This document shows, piece after piece, positions 1 to 6,302 of a stretch of 17,529 bases of DNA. Both the position numbers and the translations under genes were made by a program. Source of the DNA: an uncultured Eubacteriales bacterium (GTDB taxonomy: Bacteria; Bacillota; Clostridia; Oscillospirales; Butyricicoccaceae); assembly GCA_910586105.1 (NCBI GenBank), contig CAJUGU010000070.1, positions 1 through 17,529 on the forward strand, in the 5' to 3' direction. The stretch's first letter is position 1; the number at the start of each line of letters is the position of its first letter. Below the pieces are notes generated by a model that was not told where the DNA came from, did no database searches, and saw nothing but the letters and a program-made list of their open reading frames with translations.

Positions 1-2
1 CG

Positions 3-122
3 TCCGCCCCTCTGGACTCCCGCGATGCTGCGCATCGCCTGTACCGCCTGCGGGCGGGGAAATGGCAGCGGAACCGAACCGATCAGCAGGTTTCATTTTA
101 CGGTGGGAACGGGCGGTTGTAA
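3..122 (+). CDS. possible 3' end of a gene entering from the left (uncertain)
   Basis: Reading from base 3 there are 39 sense codons ending in TAA at 120-122. The residues are basic and polar (for example RLYRLRAGKWQRNR) and I recognise no family. The frame is too short for a firm call, and other frames here are also open because the DNA is GC-rich. It is listed because the following gene is convergent and something must end near here. Confidence 0.2.
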   Translation, partial: SAPLDSRDAAHRLYRLRAGKWQRNRTDQQVSFYGGNGRL

Positions 123-150
123 GGGGCGACCGCACCCGCGCAGGACACAC

Positions 151-189
151 AAAAAATGCCCGGCCCCATTTGGCGTTGGGGTTCCGGGC
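151..189 (-). terminator. Rho-independent terminator of the cation exchanger gene
   Basis: On the minus strand GCCCGG plus CCCC (separated by AA) pairs with GGGG plus CCGGGC, followed by ATTTTTTG. It lies about 30 nt past the stop codon of the gene at 221-1171 and ends that single-gene unit. Confidence 0.8.
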
Positions 190-220
190 CTGTCAGAATG
201 CGGCGCAGCCGCTGTGCGTT

Positions 221-1171
221 TTAAAGGAAGGTTGTGCAAAGCAGAAACAGATAACCGGCGTAGACCGCAAGCAGCGCAATCCCCTGCCAGCGGCGGAAGC
301 GTTCCGTCAGCAGCGGCGGGACGATCGAAAGCAGGCAGACCGCGAAGCACGCCGGGAAATCCAGACGGATCGACTGCTCCGCAATCGGCAGGCTCCCCTG
401 CGAGATCACGCTGGCCACCGGAAGGATCAGCGTCAGGTCGATGACGTTCGCGCCGATGATGTTGCCGATCGACAGCGAGGACTGCTTTTTCGCGATCGCC
501 GTCAGCGTCGTAACCAGCTCAGGCAGCGAAGTGCCGATCGCAATGATCGTAACGCCAATGATCCCTTCCGGAACGCCAAGCATCCGGGCAAGCTCGCTGC
601 CATTATCGACTAGCAGCTGCGCGCCGAGTACGATGCCGACCGCGCCAAGCGCAAATTTGATTAGGTTCAGCCCCAGCCCGCCTTCCGGCTTTCCGCCGCC
701 GGAGGCCGCGCCGATCGCGCGCTGGGCGTCCCGCACGTTCTCCCAAATAAAGATGGCAAAGACCGCAAGCAGCAGCAATCCGTCGCGCGTGCTGAGCGCG
801 CCGCCGCCGGTGAGCAGATAAAGCATCCCCGCCGCAAGGATCATGAGGAGCCCCTTGAACGCGAACTTCGACCGTTTCATCACGCTGGGCATGCAAAAAA
901 TGGAAATGCCCATGATCAGCCCAATGTTGGCTGTGACCGAGCCGACCGCGTTGCCGATCGCCATATCGGTTTTGCCCTGTGAAGCGGCGATGCAGGACAC
1001 CAGCAGCTCCGGCAGCGTAGTGGCAAGGCTGACGATGGTCGCCCCGATGATGAATTTGGGGATGTGGAACGCTTCCGCGATCCAGGATGCGGCGTCAACG
1101 AACGCGTCGCCGCCCTTGACGATGAGCGCCACGCCGAGCAGGAACAGCAGCACGATCACAACAGTAGGCAT
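221..1171 (-). CDS. Na+/Ca2+ exchanger family (CaCA, YrbG-like) membrane antiporter
   Basis: A 316-residue integral membrane protein of the Ca2+:cation antiporter family, which exchanges Ca2+ (or a related cation) for Na+, H+ or K+ across the cytoplasmic membrane. The two internally repeated alpha motifs are visible. Alpha-1 is near residues 42-85 (GATIVSLATTLPELLVS, then GNAVGSVTANIG) and alpha-2 near 205-246 (GVTIIAIGTSLPELVTT, then GNIIGANVID). Each carries the conserved acidic residue in LPEL (E55, E218). Hydrophobic segments fill each half, and a Gly/Lys-rich linker near 155-165 separates them. The length matches bacterial YrbG-like proteins. The start is fixed by GGAGGT eight bases before the ATG. 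It has its own promoter (1326-1355), a leader of about 148 nt and its own terminator. Family is certain; the ion is not. Confidence 0.93.
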   Translation of the reverse strand: MPTVVIVLLFLLGVALIVKGGDAFVDAASWIAEAFHIPKFIIGATIVSLATTLPELLVSCIAASQGKTDMAIGNAVGSVTANIGLIMGISIFCMPSVMKRSKFAFKGLLMILAAGMLYLLTGGGALSTRDGLLLLAVFAIFIWENVRDAQRAIGAASGGGKPEGGLGLNLIKFALGAVGIVLGAQLLVDNGSELARMLGVPEGIIGVTIIAIGTSLPELVTTLTAIAKKQSSLSIGNIIGANVIDLTLILPVASVISQGSLPIAEQSIRLDFPACFAVCLLSIVPPLLTERFRRWQGIALLAVYAGYLFLLCTTFL

Positions 1172-1325
1172 AATTCCGACCTCCGATTTTTGGGGACGCT
1201 GCGCCGGTGCGGCGGAAAGGCCGGACAGCCCCGCTGCAGGGCCGTCCGAAAGAAGGCCGCGAGCGGCGCGCCGACAACATTCCAGCCTGCGAAGCCAGGT
1301 CCGGTATCTTTTCCATGTATCCCAT

Positions 1326-1355
1326 ATCCTAGCATAGCCACAGGGCGGATGTCAA
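1326..1355 (-). promoter_or_regulatory. sigma-A-type promoter of the exchanger gene, with a structured leader
   Basis: The minus strand reads a perfect -35 TTGACA (1350-1355), an 18-bp spacer and a -10 of TAGGAT (1326-1331). Transcription would start near 1319, giving a leader of about 148 nt before the ATG at 1171. The leader holds a strong hairpin, GGACGGCCC pairing with GGGCTGTCC (about 1226-1250). Confidence 0.6.
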
Positions 1356-1366
1356 GCAAAAGAAGG

Positions 1367-1411
1367 AAAAAACGTTCGCCGAAAAATGCGGCTTTCCCCG
1401 GACATTTTTCG
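1367..1411 (-). terminator. probable terminator of the YbaK-family gene
   Basis: CGAAAAATG (1380-1388) pairs perfectly with CATTTTTCG (1403-1411). On the minus strand the stem is followed, after eight bases, by six T (1367-1372). The delay before the T-run lowers confidence. It overlaps the upstream edge of the exchanger promoter region, so it would also insulate that promoter. Confidence 0.5.
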
Positions 1412-1449
1412 CGGGTCGCAGATGGACAGGCCGCGCCGCGCGGGACGGG

Positions 1450-1941
1450 TCAGGCGCCCGCCGCGCCGTCCGCCTGCCAGCCCTTGCAAACGTCTACCCA
1501 GCCGAGCGGCCTGGCGTAGGCTTCCAGCTCCGGGATCGTCAGCTCGATCGCGCTGTTGCTGCTGCCGCACGCGGGGAATACGGTCTCGAACCGGCGAAGC
1601 GATTCGTCTAAATAGACCTGCACGCCGTCGTTGACGGCAAACGGGCACACCCCGCCGACGGCATGTCCGACCAATGCGGCGGCTTCGTCATGCCCCAGCA
1701 TTTTGGCCTTCGCCGCGAACCGCGCCTTATATTTCGGATTATCGATCCGCGCGTCGCCTGCCATCACGATCAACGCCACGTCGTCCTGTACGCGGAAGGA
1801 CAGGGTCTTCGCGATCCGCGCCTCCGCAACGCCCAGCGCAAGCGCGGCAAGCGCTACCGTCGCGCTTGAGGCGTCGAACTCCTGTATACGATCCTCTATC
1901 CCCTGCTCCCGGAAAAATTCCCGGACCCGCTGGATTGACAT
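1450..1941 (-). CDS. ybaK: YbaK/ProX-type Cys-tRNA(Pro) deacylase family protein
   Basis: A 163-residue cytoplasmic protein of the YbaK/EbsC/ProX family. Members hydrolyse mischarged aminoacyl-tRNAs in trans, YbaK acting on Cys-tRNA(Pro) made by prolyl-tRNA synthetase. The fold covers most of the protein. Visible family features are the invariant lysine in AKTLSF (K45), the ALIVMAGD strand, and the GGVCPFA loop at 96-102. The start is the ATG at 1941, eight or fewer bases after GGAGGGG (1948-1954). An open frame runs further upstream but has no family sequence there and crosses the promoter, so I rejected the longer form. Single gene with its own promoter and a leader of about 100 nt. Whether it edits Cys-, Ala- or another tRNA cannot be told. 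Confidence 0.9.
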   Translation of the reverse strand: MSIQRVREFFREQGIEDRIQEFDASSATVALAALALGVAEARIAKTLSFRVQDDVALIVMAGDARIDNPKYKARFAAKAKMLGHDEAAALVGHAVGGVCPFAVNDGVQVYLDESLRRFETVFPACGSSNSAIELTIPELEAYARPLGWVDVCKGWQADGAAGA

Positions 1942-2261
1942 AATAATCCCCTCCATGAAATTTGAATTACACGGTTCCGGATCGCAGGACGCACATCGGC
2001 GGGAAGCGTCCCCGCCGACGGATCTGCGCCGGTTTCCGAACAGGTTTATTGTACCACACGCATCCGGGGAACACAACCGCAAATCTCCGGGAACGGCGCA
2101 GGACGCGACCGCAAACCAGCTTTCCCGGCGGCAGGAATCCTCCGTCCACAGTAGAAGATTTGTCTTCCCGAAAAGGCCGCGCACGGATCCGCCGAAACGT
2201 CGCCGTATGCAGAAGGTTTCCATTCCCCCAACGGGGACTCACGGAGCCTTGCGGCGCGGCC
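1942..2261. other. 320-bp intergenic region: YbaK leader and promoter, no gene seen
   Basis: Bases 1942-2041 are the likely leader of the YbaK-family mRNA, including an inverted repeat around 1998-2016 (TCGGCGGG and CCCGCCGA on the minus strand). Bases 2048-2076 are the promoter. From 2077 to 2261 I see no gene. A small CCCC-GTT-GGGG hairpin near 2225-2235 without a T-run is the only structure after the CPBP gene, so that gene has no clear terminator. Confidence 0.6.
2048..2076 (-). promoter_or_regulatory. promoter of the YbaK-family gene
   Basis: The minus strand reads TTGTGT (2071-2076), exactly 17 bp, then TACAAT (2048-2053, five of six consensus bases). The predicted leader is about 100 nt. 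Confidence 0.6.
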
Positions 2262-3026
2262 TTATCCCTGCCGCGGCTGCGCCCCATCCCGCGTTGCGGC
2301 GACGCACAAGACCGCCGCGAACACGCCGAGCGCCAGAAAGCACGCCTGAAACAACGGTGACGCGGTATCCGCGTCCAGCGCCATCACCAGCGCGTTTTGA
2401 AAGGAATGGAACGCGGTGCAAAGCAGCACGCTCCGGGTCAATCCATAGATCGCCGTCAGGCAAAAGCCGGTCAGCACGCCGATCAGCAGGTAAGCCGGGA
2501 AGCTATAGCCCTGCCGCACCGCTCCCGGCTGGATAAAATACGGCAGGTGCCAGCCGACCCAGATCAGGCTGACCAATACGGACGCGGGCAGGACGGAAAA
2601 CCGTCGCCGCAGCACCGGCAGCAGATAACCGCGCCAACCGGCTTCCTCCAAGCCGCCGCCGAGCAGGCACTGGGCCAGCAGCAGCCCGGGAAAGGCGGGG
2701 TTGAGGGTGCGCGTGCGGAACCATGCAAAGTTGAGGTATTGCAGCAGGAACAGCGAACCGGCCAGCAGCCAGTTCACCGGTCGCGTCGGCGCGCCGAGGA
2801 AGAACGCGGCAAGCCTGCGCTCCCGGAACAGCGGTTTGCGGAGCAGCACCACCGCCATCAGCAGCGGCGACGCGCTTTCGAGGAAGTCAAGCGCTGTGAA
2901 CGCCGCCATCTGCGCAAAGCCTTCGGGCTGCGCCAGGCGTCCCATCCCCCAGACGCAGCCCCATGTGATTACGGTCACGCCAACCAGAAAGCAAGCGGCC
3001 TGTTTGCGGGTTTGATCTTGGATCAT
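2262..3026 (-). CDS. CPBP-family (CAAX protease/bacteriocin self-protection type) membrane protein
   Basis: A 254-residue multi-span membrane protein with the CPBP (ABI/Rce1-like) signature. EEAGWR at 127-132 is the glutamate-pair motif, a conserved His sits in VGWHLPYF (H160), and AFHSFQN at 206-211 supplies the last His/Asn motif. In Rce1 these residues form the intramembrane glutamate protease site. Bacterial members include bacteriocin self-immunity proteins and others of unknown substrate. Hydrophobic segments are seen at about 11-29, 44-63, 84-102, 112-124, 147-159, 176-195 and 226-244. The start is the ATG at 3026, eight bases after GGAGGT; upstream in-frame sequence lacks a better site. 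No bacteriocin gene lies nearby, so the role is open. All catalytic-type residues appear intact. Confidence 0.87.
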   Translation of the reverse strand: MIQDQTRKQAACFLVGVTVITWGCVWGMGRLAQPEGFAQMAAFTALDFLESASPLLMAVVLLRKPLFRERRLAAFFLGAPTRPVNWLLAGSLFLLQYLNFAWFRTRTLNPAFPGLLLAQCLLGGGLEEAGWRGYLLPVLRRRFSVLPASVLVSLIWVGWHLPYFIQPGAVRQGYSFPAYLLIGVLTGFCLTAIYGLTRSVLLCTAFHSFQNALVMALDADTASPLFQACFLALGVFAAVLCVAATRDGAQPRQG

Positions 3027-3128
3027 ATGTATCCACCTCCGGGGTATAGTGTACGCCGTTTCCGCGATCGGCTCCACCGCCTTGCGGCTGCGATCGCAAA
3101 ACTGCGGCAAATTTGCGGTTGCGGATAT

Positions 3129-3153
3129 AAAAAAACGGCAACCCTCCGGTTGC
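3129..3153 (-). terminator. second (distal) terminator after yebC
   Basis: The minus strand reads GCAACC (3148-3153), a four-base loop, GGTTGC (3138-3143), then CG and seven T (3129-3135). It lies 52 nt beyond another terminator of the same strand. Confidence 0.75.
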
Positions 3154-3205
3154 AGGCGCAGGCTTTCGCATAAAGCAGCCGCTTCGCGCGGTCCCGCGCG
3201 GGGAC

Positions 3206-3240
3206 AAAAAAACAGGTCGGACGGCGCGCGTCCAACCTGT
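3206..3240 (-). terminator. Rho-independent terminator of yebC
   Basis: On the minus strand ACAGGT and GGACG arms pair with CGTCC and ACCTGT around a five-base loop (one internal mismatch), followed directly by seven T. This is a textbook terminator about 95 nt after the yebC stop codon. Confidence 0.9.
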
Positions 3241-3333
3241 CAAAATGCCTGCGTTTGGTTCGGGTATCCCGGCGGGATGCCGCGCCTTGCGGACGGCAGG
3301 GCTTCTGCCAGTCATGCGCAGGGACGGCGGGCA

Positions 3334-4071
3334 TCATTCCTCGTCGTCGTTCTCCCAGTTATGCCAGACGTTCTGCACGTCGTCGTTGTCTTCGAGACCG
3401 TCGAGCAGCTTACGCATTTTCGCGCGGTCGTCCGGATTGTCGAGGGTGATATAATTCTGCGGCACCATCTCGATCTCCGCCTGTGCGAAAGTCAGGCCCT
3501 TCTGTTCGAGGGCTTCGCGGACGGCCGAAAAATCGTCCGGCGTGGTATAGATCTGATAGCTGTCGTCATCGGCCTGGAAATCCTCCGCGCCTGCGTCAAG
3601 GGCGGTCATCATGGTCTCGTCCTCGTCGAGCTCGCCGCGTTCGACGACCAGCACGCCCTTTTGGTCGAACTGCCAGCCGACGCACCCGGTCGCGCCCATG
3701 CCTGCGCCGAACTTATCCAGCATATGGCGCACATCGGCGGCGGTGCGGTTGCGGTTGTCGGTGAGGGTCTCGACGATTACGGCGACGCCGCCGACGCCAT
3801 AGCCTTCATAATTGATAGCTTCATAATCGACCGCGCCGGTCGCGCCCGACATTTTATCGAGCAGGCGTTTAATGTTATCGTTCGGCATGTTGTTTGCCTT
3901 AGCCTTCGCGATCACATCGCGCAGGCGGCTGTTGTTGTCAGGGTTCGCAGAACCGCCTTCTTTGCAGGCGATCGCGATCTCGCGGCCAATCTTGGTGAAG
4001 ATCTTTGCCCTTTTCGCGTCATTTGCACCTTTGCGCTTTGCGATGTTATGGAATTTGGAATGTCCCGACAT
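3334..4071 (-). CDS. yebC: YebC/PmpR family translation/transcription factor
   Basis: A 245-residue protein of the YebC family (DUF28/TACO1), cytoplasmic proteins described as transcriptional regulators and, more recently, as ribosome-associated factors that help translate difficult (for example proline-rich) stretches. The hallmark N-terminus MSGHSKFHNIAKRKGAND is present, followed by KIFTKIGREI and the NNMPNDNIKR helix. The central strand region carries YEGYGVGGVAVIVE (about 93-107), and the C-terminus is very acidic. Length is normal for the family. The start at 4071 follows AAGGAG with seven bases between; a longer frame upstream would cross the promoter. It is transcribed alone, divergently from the Gln/Asn-rich small gene, and ends at two successive terminators. 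Confidence 0.96.
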   Translation of the reverse strand: MSGHSKFHNIAKRKGANDAKRAKIFTKIGREIAIACKEGGSANPDNNSRLRDVIAKAKANNMPNDNIKRLLDKMSGATGAVDYEAINYEGYGVGGVAVIVETLTDNRNRTAADVRHMLDKFGAGMGATGCVGWQFDQKGVLVVERGELDEDETMMTALDAGAEDFQADDDSYQIYTTPDDFSAVREALEQKGLTFAQAEIEMVPQNYITLDNPDDRAKMRKLLDGLEDNDDVQNVWHNWENDDEE

Positions 4072-4111
4072 ATAAAAACTCCTTACTACAAGAAAAATTA
4101 ACTCTTGCACC

Positions 4112-4140
4112 ATTCTATCAAATTTTTACGCATTCCGCAA
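4112..4140 (-). promoter_or_regulatory. promoter of yebC
   Basis: The minus strand reads TTGCGG (4135-4140), 17 bp, TAGAAT (4112-4117) in AT-rich DNA. It is divergent from, and close to, the promoter of the small plus-strand gene. Confidence 0.55.
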
Positions 4141-4147
4141 GATGTTT

Positions 4148-4178
4148 TTGCATAACCGCCGATTTTTTGGCTATACTA
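4148..4178 (+). promoter_or_regulatory. promoter of the Gln/Asn-rich small gene (sigma-A or sigma-G type)
   Basis: TTGCAT (4148-4153), 18 bp, TATACT (4172-4177) fits a vegetative promoter. The same bases also fit the forespore sigma-G pattern as I remember it from Bacillus subtilis (GHATR, about 17-18 bp, CATNHTA). GCATA lies at 4150-4154, then 17 bp, then TATACTA at 4172-4178, with one mismatch in the -10. Sequence alone cannot decide between them. Confidence 0.55.
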
Positions 4179-4235
4179 ACCTCGCGCGGCCAAAGCGCCG
4201 CCCAAAAAACTTTCCATTTTGAGAGGTGAACACAC

Positions 4236-4334
4236 ATGAGCCAGAAGAACAACCAGCAGCAGAATCAGCAGAACCAGCAGAATCAGCAGAACAATCAGCA
4301 GCAGAACCAGAAGAACAACCAGCAGAACGGCTAA
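4236..4334 (+). CDS. 32-residue Gln/Asn-rich microprotein, function unknown
   Basis: ATG at 4236 to TAA at 4332-4334 encodes a 32-residue protein. Apart from Met, one Ser, two Lys and a final Gly, every residue is Gln or Asn. It is built from a nine-base unit, CAGCAGAAY, repeated in phase. A good ribosome site (GAGAGGTG, seven bases from the ATG), a promoter at 4148-4178 and downstream hairpin terminators make it a complete transcription unit, so I think it is real despite its size. There is no signal peptide or hydrophobic segment. Composition recalls the Gln/Asn-rich gamma-type small acid-soluble spore proteins, but no specific sequence match can be claimed. It could instead be a different hydrophilic or aggregation-prone peptide. 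It is transcribed divergently from yebC. Confidence 0.65.
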   Translation: MSQKNNQQQNQQNQQNQQNNQQQNQKNNQQNG

Positions 4335-4352
4335 CGCCGCTGGAGCGTTTTT
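4333..4352 (+). terminator. weak hairpin overlapping the stop codon of the microprotein gene
   Basis: AACGC (4333-4337) pairs with GCGTT (4345-4349) and runs into five T (4348-4352). The stem is only five pairs, so it may be an early, weak terminator. Confidence 0.35.
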
Positions 4353-4418
4353 CGACGAAGGGCTGATGAAATGGGCGCGGGCGACCGTGCGCGTTTGACC
4401 GGCGCTTCCTTTTTAAAC

Positions 4419-4461
4419 ACGCAGCCGGGTTTTTTCCGACAGGAAGGCTCGGCTGCGTTTT
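4419..4461 (+). terminator. terminator between the microprotein gene and convergent mini-RNase III gene
   Basis: ACGCAGCCG (4419-4427) pairs with CGGCTGCGT (4450-4458), and TTTT covers 4458-4461. The loop is long (22 nt). It may act in both directions. On the minus strand a run of eight T at 4471-4478 follows the mini-RNase III gene but has no good stem before it. Confidence 0.6.
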
Positions 4462-4522
4462 CCATGCCCGAAAAAAAACGGCGGGAAGGGGCGACCGGCA
4501 AAGTTCAAGGCAGGCGGAGCGT

Positions 4523-4933
4523 TCAAGCGGTCTGCGCGTCTGCGATCACGGCGTAAAGCGCATTCAGGCGGTCATATTCGCCTTTGAGGAAGAGCCAGCC
4601 GAAAAGGGTCTCCAACCCGGTCGCGTAAGCATATTCCGCATGCGTCGACGATTTCGGGATGGTTTTAGGCCGTGCGTTGCGGCCATGGCGGAAGGCCGTT
4701 TGCTCCTCCTCCGTCAGCAGCGGCAGGATCTGCTGCGCGGCTTCATACTGCGCGGCGGCGCGCACCAACCGGACGGTACTGCTATGCAGCCCATGCGCGG
4801 TGTGCAGCCCGCAGGTCACGAGCCTGCCGCGGGTCATCAGCTCATAGACCCCGTCGCCGATGTGTGCCAACGCCAGCGCGCTCATTTGCCGGAGGGCGGC
4901 GTCGTCCAGTTGTGGTCTCAAAAAATCCTGCAT
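4523..4933 (-). CDS. mrnC: Mini-ribonuclease III (23S rRNA maturation)
   Basis: A 136-residue protein with an RNase III catalytic domain and no double-stranded-RNA-binding domain, the hallmark of Mini-III. In Bacillus this dimeric enzyme trims the stem that flanks 23S rRNA precursors. Family features are ALALAHIGDGVYEL at 20-32 with catalytic-type Asp27, the basic EEEQTAFRHGRNA segment at 75-88, and TGLETLFGWLFLKG at 105-118 with catalytic-type Glu108. Length is normal. The start at 4933 follows GGAGGT by seven bases; an upstream in-frame ATG lies on the wrong side of that site. It stands alone with its own promoter, not next to cysS, where it often lies in Bacillota. A GC-rich leader of about 165 nt precedes it. 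Confidence 0.93.
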   Translation of the reverse strand: MQDFLRPQLDDAALRQMSALALAHIGDGVYELMTRGRLVTCGLHTAHGLHSSTVRLVRAAAQYEAAQQILPLLTEEEQTAFRHGRNARPKTIPKSSTHAEYAYATGLETLFGWLFLKGEYDRLNALYAVIADAQTA

Positions 4934-5105
4934 CTGCAAAACCTCCAAAAATGCAAACATTGCCATACGGCGCGAGGGATAGCGCGCCCGTCCCGGCGGG
5001 AAAACTGAGCGCAGGGCGCAAGCGGGCCGGCCGCCCGCCGCATCGCCTTCCCGGACGAGGCCGGAAACAGCCCGTCGCGCGCCGAATGGCGGGCCGGACA
5101 GCTTT

Positions 5106-5135
5106 ATTATACACGTCCGCCCGGCGGTTTGTAAA
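5106..5135 (-). promoter_or_regulatory. promoter of mrnC, possibly shared with the divergent thioredoxin gene
   Basis: The minus strand reads TTTACA (5130-5135), 18 bp, TATAAT (5106-5111). It gives a leader of about 165 nt. The same AT island reads TATTAT or TTATAC on the plus strand, but I see no matching plus-strand -35. It is the only AT-rich spot in the 229-bp gap between the divergent genes. Confidence 0.7.
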
Positions 5136-5162
5136 GCAGATTTCAGGAAACGGAGACGAAAC

Positions 5163-5477
5163 ATGGAACTTTTGAACTTAAACGAAAAAAGCTTCACGCC
5201 CGAGCTGGAAAACGCACGGGTGCCGGTTCTCGTAGACTTCTGGGCGCAGCGGTGCCCGCACTGCGTCGAGCTGGCCCCGCGTTTGGAACGCATCGCGCAG
5301 GAGGCAGGCAGCCGCGCCAAGCTCTGTAAGGTCAACGTCGACGAAGAACCGGCGCTTGCGGCGCGGTTTGGGATCACGAGCATCCCGACGATGCTGTTTT
5401 TCGAGGGCGGCGAGCTGACCGGACGCATGGTCGGCGCGCGGGACAGCAGCGAGATCCGTTCCGCGCTGAGGCTTTGA
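5163..5477 (+). CDS. thioredoxin-fold protein with CPHC active site
   Basis: A 104-residue single-domain thioredoxin-like protein without a signal peptide, so presumably a cytoplasmic dithiol-disulfide enzyme. The thioredoxin landmarks are in order: LVDFWA (23-28) with the buried Asp25, the active-site pair C31 and C34, and the cis-proline loop SIPTM (73-77). Instead of the usual WCGPC the site reads RCPHC. CPHC is the dipeptide context of DsbA and makes a stronger oxidant in that family, so the redox role here is uncertain. An extra Cys lies at residue 55. Ribosome site GGAG sits seven bases before the ATG. It is divergent from mrnC and followed by a hairpin terminator. No thioredoxin reductase gene is nearby. 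Confidence 0.9.
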   Translation: MELLNLNEKSFTPELENARVPVLVDFWAQRCPHCVELAPRLERIAQEAGSRAKLCKVNVDEEPALAARFGITSIPTMLFFEGGELTGRMVGARDSSEIRSALRL

Positions 5478-5511
5478 ACTCCCAGCGCATGATTTCCCAG
5501 ACACGGCAGGA

Positions 5512-5554
5512 GCCGGGGCGTCCATTTGCGGGCGTCCCGGCCGCATTGCTTTTT
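5512..5554 (+). terminator. probable terminator of the thioredoxin-like gene
   Basis: GCCGGGGCG (5512-5520) pairs with CGTCCCGGC (5533-5541) with one G-T pair. Five T follow at 5550-5554, eight bases after the stem. Bases 5555-5690 hold two long-loop inverted repeats (CGGCTGC/GCAGCCG near 5653-5686 and GAGCG/CGCTC near 5620-5654) but no T-run and no gene. Confidence 0.5.
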
Positions 5555-5690
5555 CTGCGCGCAGCGCTGCCGGCTGTATCGATGGATCCGCCGGACCATG
5601 GGGCATGCCCCCCCTGCGTTGAGCGTACCCTCGAAGGTTGTAAGCGCCCGCTCGCGGCTGCATGCTGAAACGTTTTAAGCGCAGCCGTCA

Positions 5691-6230
5691 CTAGCGCGTC
5701 GAACCTTTCTTAGGCTGGTACAGCCTGGAAAGGTCGGCACCCTCTATTTTGAGCAGTTTGATCTTTGCTTCAAGCCCTCCGGCGTAACCGGTCAGGCTGC
5801 CGTTTGCTCCAACGACCCGGTGACAGGGGATAACGATCGCGATCGGGTTATGCCCTACCGCGCCGCCGATCGCCTGTCCGGCAAACCCGGGGCGGCGGCG
5901 TTTCTCCGCCATTTTCTTTGCGATATTGCCATAGGTCGTGATCGATCCATAAGGGATCTCAAGCAGCAGCTCCCAAACGTCCCGCCGGAAGTCTGTGCCG
6001 GACGGATGGAGCGGCAATTCTTTCGGTGCAGGGCGTTCGCCTGCAAAATAACGATCCAGCCACTGCTTTGCGGCAACGATCGTCAGATCGCCCGCATTTT
6101 CGCGGGTCTCTTTTGACAGGCCGTTCCCGAAGTGCTTTTGCCCTTCGATCCACAGCCCGATCAGGAAGCCGTCCCGTGCGGCAAGCGTCAGCTTTCCGAC
6201 CGGAGAAAGATAGGTTGACAATTCGTCCAT
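5691..6230 (-). CDS. ogt: methylated-DNA--[protein]-cysteine S-methyltransferase (Ogt/MGMT)
   Basis: A 179-residue DNA-repair protein that transfers the methyl group from O6-methylguanine (and O4-methylthymine) to its own cysteine in a suicide reaction. The signature IPCHRVV at 134-140 carries the acceptor Cys136. It is preceded by the DNA-binding segment EIPYGSITTYGNIAKK (91-106) and AIGGAVGHNP (120-129), and followed by GYAGGLEAKIKLL (148-160). The N-terminal half matches the short ribonuclease-H-like domain of Ogt, with no Ada-type metal-binding domain. The ATG at 6230 follows GGAGGGGG by about eight bases. It has its own promoter at 6274-6302 and is divergent from the macro-domain gene. 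No clear terminator follows it. Confidence 0.95.
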   Translation of the reverse strand: MDELSTYLSPVGKLTLAARDGFLIGLWIEGQKHFGNGLSKETRENAGDLTIVAAKQWLDRYFAGERPAPKELPLHPSGTDFRRDVWELLLEIPYGSITTYGNIAKKMAEKRRRPGFAGQAIGGAVGHNPIAIVIPCHRVVGANGSLTGYAGGLEAKIKLLKIEGADLSRLYQPKKGSTR

Positions 6231-6273
6231 GAGGCGTACCCCCTCCTTCCATTACCTATTTCTTACAACCCCC

Positions 6274-6302
6274 ATTTTATCACGGTGGTCGTCATTTGTA
6301 CA
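6274..6302 (-). promoter_or_regulatory. promoter of the methyltransferase gene
   Basis: The minus strand reads TGTACA (6297-6302), 17 bp, TAAAAT (6274-6279). The leader is about 37 nt. Confidence 0.55.

Noticed and set aside
1172..1319. Known Mn2+ riboswitch (yybP-ykoY) before the exchanger
   Set aside because: The conserved core sequence was not found by eye; only unspecific GC-rich stems are seen.
1631..2536. Plus-strand open frame across the YbaK and CPBP region
   Set aside because: Arg/Pro/Ser-rich antisense frame crossing a promoter and two real genes; no ribosome site or family.
4246..4330. CAGCAGAAY repeat as a CRISPR-like or microsatellite array
   Set aside because: There are no spacers, the repeat is only nine bases and in phase with a well-initiated reading frame, so it is coding.
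4371..4556. 61-codon plus-strand frame after the microprotein gene
   Set aside because: It spans the terminator hairpin, runs into the convergent mini-RNase III gene and has no good ribosome site.
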